From: an uncultured Bdellovibrionales bacterium
GTDB lineage: Bacteria; Bdellovibrionota; FAC87; UBA2466
Direction of reading: 5' to 3'
DNA length: 13,822 nucleotides
Assembly: GCA_937903155.1 (NCBI GenBank)
Contig: CALCZU010000102.1
Span: 1 to 13,822 of the forward strand
This document shows, in pieces, positions 1 to 5,815 of this stretch. The notes beneath the pieces are model-generated. The model had not been told where the DNA came from. It saw only the letters and a list, made by a program, of their open reading frames with translations, and searched no databases. The translations under genes and the position numbers were made by a program. The first letter of the stretch is position 1, and each line of letters begins with the position of its first letter.

Positions 1-25
1 ATCGTGAATCCTACCTTCGTTCAGC

Positions 26-63
26 GAGATTGCTTCGTCGCTTCGCTCCTCGCAATGACGGGG
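26..63 (-). repeat. Dispersed GC-rich repeat-like element downstream of the epimerase gene
   Basis: The non-coding first 94 bases hold one recognisable thing. Read on the minus strand, this block begins CCCCGTCATTGCGAGGAG and continues with alternating GCGAAGCG/ACGAAGC units to GCAATCTC. ATTGC (29-33) and GCAAT (52-56) can pair as a short stem, and GCTTCG occurs twice inside at an 8-base period (32-37, 40-45). From memory, near-identical sequence is scattered in intergenic regions of many unrelated bacteria, so it is probably a REP-like or miniature dispersed repeat. Only one copy lies in this window, so repetition within this genome is inferred. A short GTCGCGAC palindrome sits beside it at 66-73. 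It could mark the end of the cell-shape operon, but there is no U-tract to make it a standard terminator. Confidence 0.55.
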
Positions 64-94
64 TGGTCGCGACGCTACGAAAACTAATTTCGAT

Positions 95-1159
95 TCAAAG
101 AAGAATTTCTTCGACTTCTTTTCTATTCTCTTGGATCCAAGCGTGAATTTCAGACAAATTCTGTTTCAGAGTCCTTGTTTGCCGCCAATCGAATGTTTTT
201 TCTACAACTGAATTGTCCGTAACATACCAAGGGATATCGACAGGACTGGTTGTGGAATTCGATTGGATAGGAATCTTCTTCCCAGTTACTTCAACCGTCA
301 AATCGGTGAGTTCTTTTAAAGAACAGGAGTTTTCTAATCCTCCACCCACGTTGAATATTTTACCTTTATGTTGATCGGACACCAGCAATTGTTTTTCGAT
401 GAGTTCGAAAAGATCACTCGGATGAAGCACGTCTCTTACCTGCAGTCCTTTTCCGCCAAATCCCGTGAAACTTAAATTTTGATTGAATGCATGTTTCAAA
501 ACCCAAAGGGTGACCACTCCCTGATCCACTTTTCCGAACTGTCCCTGCCCTGCTAGGACACCGCACCGGTTGATGAGACAATCCATTCCATATGAAAAAG
601 CGTACTCTTGAACCATGAGTTCCGAAGCAAGTTTAGTGGCTCCGTAAAAAGATCTCGGAAGATCGGTTCCAAATTTCTCGGTAATTCCTTTCGCAGAAAG
701 GCCCGCGATTTTTTGATTTTCGACCGGAATCAGTCGAGTCTCCCCCTCTTTAAACTCAATATTTCGCAAGTGTTCAATCGAATAAACGCGAGAAGTTGAA
801 AGAAAAATAAATTTCTTTGCTTTTTTCCGAGCAAGCTCTAAACAGTGCAAAGTTCCTGTTAAATTCGTCGATAAAACGTAATTTGGACTGCCATCCAATC
901 CCGCTTGAACACTCGGCTCGGCGGAGCATTCTAAAAAGAGGTCAAAATTCCCTTTTAGATCTTCGAGATCCGACTTATCGCGGATATCTCCGTGAACGAA
1001 CTCAATGCCTTCTTTTTTGAATTTACGGACATTGACTTCACTGCCTCTTCTTTTCAAATTATCAAAGGCGATGACTTCGCACTGAGGGTATTTCTTTTTA
1101 TATTCACGGGCCAAGAAACTTCCCACAAACCCGGCGCCACCGGTGACCAAAATCCGCAT
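95..1159 (-). CDS. NAD-dependent sugar-nucleotide epimerase/dehydratase, CDP-paratose 2-epimerase-like (extended SDR)
   Basis: A 354-residue extended short-chain dehydrogenase, the usual length for sugar-nucleotide epimerases. The Rossmann fold opens at residue 3 with a GxxGxxG motif (G7, G10, G13), and acidic D33 ends beta-strand 2, fitting NAD(H). The catalytic set is visible as S121-T122-S123 and Y172xxxK176. The pattern FDNL-RRG near residues 32-39 and the NVGGG-ENS segment at 270-277 resemble CDP-paratose/CDP-tyvelose 2-epimerases, which act on cytosolic nucleotide sugars for LPS or capsule. The exact substrate cannot be read from sequence. The ATG start has a good AGGAG site (1167-1171) 7 bases upstream. 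It follows rodA by 13 bases on the same strand, so co-transcription with the elongasome genes is likely. That is an odd neighbourhood for a surface-sugar gene. Confidence 0.9.
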   Translation of the reverse strand: MRILVTGGAGFVGSFLAREYKKKYPQCEVIAFDNLKRRGSEVNVRKFKKEGIEFVHGDIRDKSDLEDLKGNFDLFLECSAEPSVQAGLDGSPNYVLSTNLTGTLHCLELARKKAKKFIFLSTSRVYSIEHLRNIEFKEGETRLIPVENQKIAGLSAKGITEKFGTDLPRSFYGATKLASELMVQEYAFSYGMDCLINRCGVLAGQGQFGKVDQGVVTLWVLKHAFNQNLSFTGFGGKGLQVRDVLHPSDLFELIEKQLLVSDQHKGKIFNVGGGLENSCSLKELTDLTVEVTGKKIPIQSNSTTSPVDIPWYVTDNSVVEKTFDWRQTRTLKQNLSEIHAWIQENRKEVEEILL

Positions 1160-1172
1160 TCTGAAACTCCTA

Positions 1173-2279
1173 TTAAAAAATATAACGTTTTCGACTGATG
1201 TTGAGTAAAAGTGCTGAAGAAATCATAAACGTGAAAAGAGAACTTCCGCCGTAACTAAACATGGGCAGCGTTACCCCTACAATAGGTAAAATTCCGCTCA
1301 CCATTCCGATATTAATAAACACGTGCCAAAACATAAGTGACGTCAGCCCAATGGCCGCGAGCATTTCAAATTTATCGCGGGCGCGCGCAACCGTTTGTAG
1401 GGCATAGAAGCAATACATCCCATAGAAGATGAGCAGAACAAGAGCCCCCATAAATCCCCTCTCTTCTGCAAAGACCGAAAAGATAAAATCCGTATGTTGT
1501 TCTGGGATGAAATTTAGCTGCGCTTGAGTGCCCTTTAAATACCCTTTCCCAAAAATCTGTCCGGACCCGACCGCGATCTTACACTGTAAGGCGTTGTAAC
1601 CGGTATTTCTAGGATCACGCTCGGGATCTAAAAACGTTTTCACTCGGTCCTGCTGATAGCCATGCAATCCAAATCGGTAGACAATGGGTAAAGCGATTAA
1701 TCCACTAATGATGACGATCAAAAGCGATTTCCAATTGACGCCCACGAATAAAACGATCGAGGCGGACGCTAAAAAAAGAATCCCTGCAGTCCCCATATCG
1801 GGCTGTTTCAAAATCAAAAGAAAATAGGGCAAGACCAAAGCCGCAGGGATGCCGAGGCGCTTTAGAGTATAGGGGGGCCCGTGCTTCTCCTCTGCAAAGT
1901 ACTTTGCAAGCGTGATAATAATCGAAAGTTTTGCAAACTCGGACGGCTGTAGTCTAAAAAATCCTAAATTTAGCCAGCGTTGAGATCCATTGCCGACATG
2001 ACCGAAAAGAGTCACGAGCAAAAGGAGCACAAAGCAAATCACATAACCCGGATAAGCCATTTTACTAAAAATCTGAGAGTCGACAAAAATAATCACGGCC
2101 ATCATGACCATTCCGATTCCGAAGTAGATGAGCTGATTGCGAGCAAGTTCTCGATTGCCCGGACCGTTCGTCGCGGAATAAAGCGTAATGATTCCTAAAA
2201 TAAAAACGAGACACATACTGACAAAGAGGCCCGTATTGAAAGACTTGATGACATTTTGAGACGGGTTTCCGATTTCCAT
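1173..2279 (-). CDS. rodA: Peptidoglycan glycosyltransferase RodA (SEDS family)
   Basis: A 368-residue polytopic inner-membrane protein with about ten hydrophobic segments, full length for RodA. SEDS landmarks in order: YSATNG after the first membrane segment (34-39), the GSQRWLNLG and QPSEFAK block (98-117), KQPDMGTA (158-165), and the large extracytoplasmic loop with FIPEQHTDFIF (257-267). D264 in that loop lines up with the essential aspartate of E. coli RodA (D262). The C-terminal LPMFSYGGSS segment (338-347) is the family signature. It polymerises lipid II into glycan strands in the elongasome, paired with PBP2, whose gene ends 8 bases upstream. Lateral-wall RodA rather than divisome FtsW is favoured by the neighbours mreC, mreD and mrdA. 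The start is ATG with only a weak GAG site about 7 bases ahead, consistent with coupling to mrdA translation. Confidence 0.96.
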   Translation of the reverse strand: MEIGNPSQNVIKSFNTGLFVSMCLVFILGIITLYSATNGPGNRELARNQLIYFGIGMVMMAVIIFVDSQIFSKMAYPGYVICFVLLLLVTLFGHVGNGSQRWLNLGFFRLQPSEFAKLSIIITLAKYFAEEKHGPPYTLKRLGIPAALVLPYFLLILKQPDMGTAGILFLASASIVLFVGVNWKSLLIVIISGLIALPIVYRFGLHGYQQDRVKTFLDPERDPRNTGYNALQCKIAVGSGQIFGKGYLKGTQAQLNFIPEQHTDFIFSVFAEERGFMGALVLLIFYGMYCFYALQTVARARDKFEMLAAIGLTSLMFWHVFINIGMVSGILPIVGVTLPMFSYGGSSLFTFMISSALLLNISRKRYIF

Positions 2280-2287
2280 TTAGATGC

Positions 2288-4333
2288 TCAATTCTCCATT
2301 TCGGGTTCTGACGGTACCGGTTTTTCGATCTCCTGCGGAACAACAGGTTCTTGATCTTCACCCGCCGCAGGATCGGCTACCGGAATCGCGATAGGGCTTG
2401 CGAGACGTTTTTCGATTTTGAAATCGTCGAAAGGAATCCCTTTTTCAATCGCTTGTTTTCTAAGATAAAGCTCAATGACCTCTCGGACCACGGGCGCTGC
2501 TGCCGTTCCATGGCACGAATGTTCCGCAATAACCGCAACCGCAATTTCGGGATTTTCTTTCGGCGCAAAGCCGACGAACCATCCGTGATGCCTGTCTTTG
2601 CGTTCCATACTTTCGCATTTTTTACTCATGATGTCCGTAAAGCTTCGGACTTGAGCTGTTCCGGTCTTTCCTGCGATCTGAACCTTTTTGCTCCGACCCG
2701 CCAAATACCCGGTCCCCGTTGGAACGTTAACAACTTCAAAAAGCCCTTGTTTCACGGTATCGAAAACTTCCTGAGGCAAATCGATTTTTCTTTTCAGCTC
2801 CGGATGAAAAACAATTTCTTTCTGATCTCCCAAACGCTTTTCAACCTTACGCACTAAAAACGGATGGTATAGAAATCCTCCGTTTCCAATCGCCGCGTAG
2901 GCATTTGCCATTTGCATTGGAGTCACCGATACATATCCCTGACCGATAGAGACGCTGATCGTTTCGCCCGGATGCCAGATATCGTGGTATTTTTGTTTTT
3001 TCCATTCGGTATCCGGAATCAAACCTTTCTGCTCTTGAAACGTGCGATTATCGGTCGGCAGGCCCGCTTTGATTTCAGTCGCTGCCCCAAGTCCGAAGAG
3101 GCGCGCGTACTTCGCAATGACGTCGATTCCGATGTCATCTCCGAGTTTGTAATAAAAGACGTCACACGATTCGCGAATCGATTTCACAAAATCGACCGAT
3201 CCATGTCGCTTCCAACAACTAAATTTCCGATTTCCAAACTGCATGCTGCCGGCACAATTAATCGTCGTCGTACGTTTGACCGCTTTTTCGGCCAGCCCTG
3301 CGATCGCCATAAACAATTTAAACGTCGAACCCGGAGGATAAAAATCCTGGAGCGCTCGATTCCGGAGCGGCCTTTCTTTATTCGTCGATAGTTCTTGCCA
3401 AGCTTTGGAATCGACTTCCCTTCCCGAAAGTTTCTCAGGCTCAAACGAAGGCTCGTTTACAAGCGCCAAAATTTCACCGCTCCTCGGATCAATTGCGACA
3501 ACCGATCCGGTAAAACCACGGTTCCGAAGCCCAGCGGCTGCGGTATTCTGCAGATCCGCATCGATCGTTAAGTGAATATTATTTCCACTCAGCGGATCGG
3601 TTTGTGCGATAAAGCCCAAAACTTTTTCGGCACCTTCCACTTTACGGCGTCTTCCACTCGCGTCAACTTCGACGTACCCTTTGCCATTTACGCCTCTTAA
3701 TTCCGAATCAAAATATTTTTCGAGACCGAATTTGCCGATGTAGTCACCTTTTTCAAGAATTTTCTTATCGTCGTTTTTCAGTTCCTGTTCACCGACTTCT
3801 CGGATGTAACCTAAAAGCTGAGCCGCCACGTCCTTAAAGGGGTAACGCCTTTGGACGTTCGCTTCGATATCCACCCCCGCAAACCCTTCGGCATCGGTCT
3901 CAATCGCCGCAATCACTTCTTTCGAAACATCGGCTTTTAGAAGAATCGTGGAATAAGAGGGCACGCGTCCGATCTTCGAAAGTCTATCTTCTAAGTTTTG
4001 CGGTGAAATTTGCAGCGCTTTCGCGAGTCGGCGGATCGTCGCTTCTCGTTTAGCCGGCGTAAATTTAAAGTACTGGGGTACTAAAACGACATCGAACGAG
4101 GCTCGATTATCGACGAGGACCTTCCCGTTTCGATCGAAAATGATTCCCCGAGGGGGAAATAACTTTTCCGTCTTAAGGCGATTCGCTTCGGAGAACCTTC
4201 TTAAGTCATCCCCGCGGATGATTTGCAGATACACAAGTCTTGAAAAGAGAAGTCCCCAGGCGAGAATGACGACGAGACGAAAAATCCAAATATTATCTCG
4301 GTATCCCCTGACCTCATCCTCTCTGCCTATCAC
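2288..4333 (-). CDS. mrdA: Penicillin-binding protein 2 (elongasome peptidoglycan transpeptidase)
   Basis: A 681-residue class B PBP anchored by one N-terminal membrane helix (about 14-38), then the PBP dimerisation/pedestal domain beginning at PRGIIFDRNG (61-70), then the transpeptidase domain. Active-site motifs are intact: S336-T-F-K339 with nucleophile S336, the SxN-equivalent S389-C-D391, and K556-T-G558. It cross-links new lateral-wall peptidoglycan in the periplasm with RodA. C360, C373, H377 and C390 lie around the active site, where E. coli PBP2 binds zinc. The last ~38 residues (644-681) form a Pro/Glu-rich, probably disordered tail, longer than expected for the family. The start codon is GTG: the stop of mreD overlaps it as GTGA (4330-4333), and a GAGGGG site lies about 5 bases upstream, so translational coupling to mreD is likely. 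Confidence 0.96.
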   Translation of the reverse strand: MIGREDEVRGYRDNIWIFRLVVILAWGLLFSRLVYLQIIRGDDLRRFSEANRLKTEKLFPPRGIIFDRNGKVLVDNRASFDVVLVPQYFKFTPAKREATIRRLAKALQISPQNLEDRLSKIGRVPSYSTILLKADVSKEVIAAIETDAEGFAGVDIEANVQRRYPFKDVAAQLLGYIREVGEQELKNDDKKILEKGDYIGKFGLEKYFDSELRGVNGKGYVEVDASGRRRKVEGAEKVLGFIAQTDPLSGNNIHLTIDADLQNTAAAGLRNRGFTGSVVAIDPRSGEILALVNEPSFEPEKLSGREVDSKAWQELSTNKERPLRNRALQDFYPPGSTFKLFMAIAGLAEKAVKRTTTINCAGSMQFGNRKFSCWKRHGSVDFVKSIRESCDVFYYKLGDDIGIDVIAKYARLFGLGAATEIKAGLPTDNRTFQEQKGLIPDTEWKKQKYHDIWHPGETISVSIGQGYVSVTPMQMANAYAAIGNGGFLYHPFLVRKVEKRLGDQKEIVFHPELKRKIDLPQEVFDTVKQGLFEVVNVPTGTGYLAGRSKKVQIAGKTGTAQVRSFTDIMSKKCESMERKDRHHGWFVGFAPKENPEIAVAVIAEHSCHGTAAAPVVREVIELYLRKQAIEKGIPFDDFKIEKRLASPIAIPVADPAAGEDQEPVVPQEIEKPVPSEPEMEN

Positions 4334-4899
4334 AAATTCCCCTCAGCCAATTGAATCTCTGCCGGCGCTACTTTATGAGTAAAGCGGTCCAGCCTCGATA
4401 AAAGATAATATAAAACAATCCCTGCAAAAGCGTTGGTGAAAACATTTAAAATCATCAGGTTACCCAAAGAAAATACGGGCCAACCATGTTCAAACACTCG
4501 AGAGATCAAAGGCAGCGTAAAGCGCGAGACAAAAGACAAAAAGAGTGTCAGACCAAAAACAGAAGACCAGTTATTCGCAAAAATAAATTTAAGCAGCCCT
4601 TTCGCCGCCAAAAAAATAAATCCATATTGAAGAATAAAAACCCCTGCGGGCGCAACACTACAAAGCGTATAGAGATGGGCGAGAATAAAAACGAGAACGG
4701 CACCCTCTAAAAAGTCCCGTCTTTGTCCCAGATAAACGGCAACCGGCAAAAGCAAATCCCAACGGCGAAACGTGTCCGGAAAAAGCGACTCAGAGGTCGT
4801 TCTTAAAATCATTAAGACAAAAATCAAACCCACTAAAAAAAGTGGGTTAAAGCTAGTGATTAGCCTTTTCTGTCGCTCTGTCCGAAGGGAATACAACAA
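4330..4899 (-). CDS. mreD: Rod shape-determining protein MreD
   Basis: A 188-189 residue hydrophobic protein with five or six predicted membrane segments (roughly 17-33, 47-58, 65-85, 87-105, 113-135, 142-168). Length, topology and position between mreC and mrdA identify MreD, the poorly conserved inner-membrane member of the elongasome; sequence alone would be weaker evidence. No ATG is available: two successive TTG codons (4897-4899 and 4894-4896) are the only sensible starts that keep the first membrane helix. The second is better placed, 6 bases after an AGAGG site, so the protein probably begins at 4896. The reading frame overlaps the end of mreC by about 44-47 bases, and its own stop overlaps the mrdA start. 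A perfect stem-loop lies within its first codons (4827-4848). Confidence 0.88.
   Translation of the reverse strand: MLYSLRTERQKRLITSFNPLFLVGLIFVLMILRTTSESLFPDTFRRWDLLLPVAVYLGQRRDFLEGAVLVFILAHLYTLCSVAPAGVFILQYGFIFLAAKGLLKFIFANNWSSVFGLTLFLSFVSRFTLPLISRVFEHGWPVFSLGNLMILNVFTNAFAGIVLYYLLSRLDRFTHKVAPAEIQLAEGNL
4827..4848 (-). terminator. Perfect 8-bp stem-loop inside the start of mreD, attenuator- or terminator-like
   Basis: On the minus strand AACCCACT pairs perfectly with AGTGGGTT around a six-T loop, and the stem is followed by TTTGATTTTTG. The structure begins 4 bases after the mreC stop codon and covers mreD codons for about residues 18-25. A U-rich run after a stem is the layout of an intrinsic terminator, so it could reduce transcription past mreC or regulate mreD translation. 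The stem has only four G:C pairs and the U-tract is interrupted, so full termination is unlikely. Confidence 0.4.
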
Positions 4900-5689
4900 A
4901 CACCTCTTCTAATCTGTAGATATCTACAGCGGGTTTAATAATCACCGTTTGCAAAATCCCGCTAGAATTATAATTGACCTGAGAAACGCTTCCTACGAGT
5001 AGACCTTTGGGAAAATAGCCCCCAAAATCCGTAGAAATCACAATATCATTTAGAATCACATCCTCTAGCCGATCGATATACTTGAGTCGGCACAGAAGTT
5101 GTTTCGTCTGTCCGCTTAAGACACCCCTCACGCGACTTCTTTGAACAACGACATCCAAGTTCGAGGTCGGGTCAAGAAGGGTTAAAACATCTGAGTAATC
5201 ATCGGCGACGCGAAACACTCGACCCACGACTCCCAGTTGGCTCACCACTCCCATTCCCTCTTTAATCCCGTCTTTTTTGCCTCTATCAATTCGCACCGAA
5301 TAGTAGTCGCTCGAGGCATCGTGTGCCACGACTTGAACCGATAAAAGCTTGTGAGTGACCCTCGATTTGAGATCCAGAAGATCTCGCATCCGTTTATTTT
5401 CAAGTTCGAGATCTTTTAAATGCGTCAGAGAGGCCGTGAGCAACATCACCTGCTTATCGAGTTCCTCATTTTTTTTCTGAGCGCCTGCTAAGAATAGATA
5501 GCGGTCGAGCGCCGAATGCACACCGTGGCCGACGGAAAAAAATCCATGCTGGAAGGTGCCTGAGACATCAATCAATAAATTGTCAATAAATCGGGTTCGT
5601 CCCTCGCGGTGTAAATAAATATACAACGCGAACGTGCAGGAAAAAATGCTTAGGACTGCCAAAAATGCGTATTTGCTTTGCTGAGGCAC
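4853..5689 (-). CDS. mreC: Rod shape-determining protein MreC
   Basis: A 278-residue bitopic protein, normal length for MreC. It has a short cytoplasmic end, one membrane helix (about 8-26), a periplasmic coiled coil (about 70-108, rich in E/L/K heptads), then the MreC beta domains. Family hallmarks are the VVAHDASSDYYSVRIDRGKKDGI-type segment around 120-142, GVVGRV (153-158) and LLDPTSNLDVVVQRS (171-185). MreC links MreB filaments to PBP2 and RodA in the periplasm. The start is GTG (5687-5689). An in-frame TAA two codons upstream rules out a longer form, and no well-spaced Shine-Dalgarno site is visible. It is the first gene of its cluster, with a divergent chaperone gene upstream where mreB is often found. 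Confidence 0.95.
   Translation of the reverse strand: MPQQSKYAFLAVLSIFSCTFALYIYLHREGRTRFIDNLLIDVSGTFQHGFFSVGHGVHSALDRYLFLAGAQKKNEELDKQVMLLTASLTHLKDLELENKRMRDLLDLKSRVTHKLLSVQVVAHDASSDYYSVRIDRGKKDGIKEGMGVVSQLGVVGRVFRVADDYSDVLTLLDPTSNLDVVVQRSRVRGVLSGQTKQLLCRLKYIDRLEDVILNDIVISTDFGGYFPKGLLVGSVSQVNYNSSGILQTVIIKPAVDIYRLEEVFVVFPSDRATEKANH
4903..4907 (-). promoter_or_regulatory. Ribosome binding site deciding the mreD start
   Basis: AGAGG on the minus strand lies 6 bases before the TTG at 4894-4896 but only 3 bases before the TTG at 4897-4899. This favours the downstream TTG as the true mreD start. It is embedded in the last mreC codons. Confidence 0.5.
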
Positions 5690-5723
5690 TATTTATTTGT
5701 ATCTTTTAACCTTGTTGTAGCAT

Positions 5724-5752
5724 ACTTTAGACGCGTTAATTAGTCGAATCAA
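5724..5752 (-). promoter_or_regulatory. Candidate sigma-70-type promoter for mreC
   Basis: On the minus strand TTGATT (5747-5752) and TAAAGT (5724-5729) are separated by 17 bases. Each matches the housekeeping -35/-10 consensus at four of six positions. Transcription would begin about 30 bases before the mreC GTG. The rest of the 126-base divergent region (5690-5815) is AT-rich. No convincing plus-strand promoter was found for the ppiD-like gene, although one must lie here or overlap the start of mreC. Confidence 0.35.
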
Positions 5753-5762
5753 TAGAGGAATT

Positions 5763-5788
5763 AAGCTAAAAAAATTTTTGGCTTTTTT
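5763..5788 (+). terminator. AT-rich hairpin with T-tract upstream of the ppiD-like gene
   Basis: AAGCTAAAAA (5763-5772) pairs with TTTTTGGCTT (5775-5784) with one G-U pair, and the right arm runs into six T residues (5783-5788). On the plus strand this is terminator- or attenuator-shaped and sits 27 bases ahead of the ppiD-like start codon. It is mostly A:T pairs and could be chance in AT-rich spacer DNA. Confidence 0.3.
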
Positions 5789-5804
5789 AATTACAAGACT
5801 TCTT

Positions 5805-5809
5805 AGGAG
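5805..5809 (+). promoter_or_regulatory. Ribosome binding site of the ppiD-like gene
   Basis: AGGAG is placed 6 bases before the ATG at 5816. A nearer ATG at 5811 opens only a two-codon frame ending in TAG, so the spacing supports 5816 as the start. Confidence 0.75.
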
Positions 5810-5815
5810 AATGGA

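Noticed and set aside
2351..3391. Plus-strand open frames of 168 and 159 codons (2351-2857 and 2912-3391)
   Set aside because: They lie entirely antisense to mrdA, have Arg/Phe-rich composition typical of shadow frames, no recognisable domain, and the mrdA frame is unambiguous.
4330..5689. Possible frameshift or broken gene because mreC and mreD overlap by about 45 bases
   Set aside because: Both proteins are complete with proper termini and family length; the overlap is normal operon packing.
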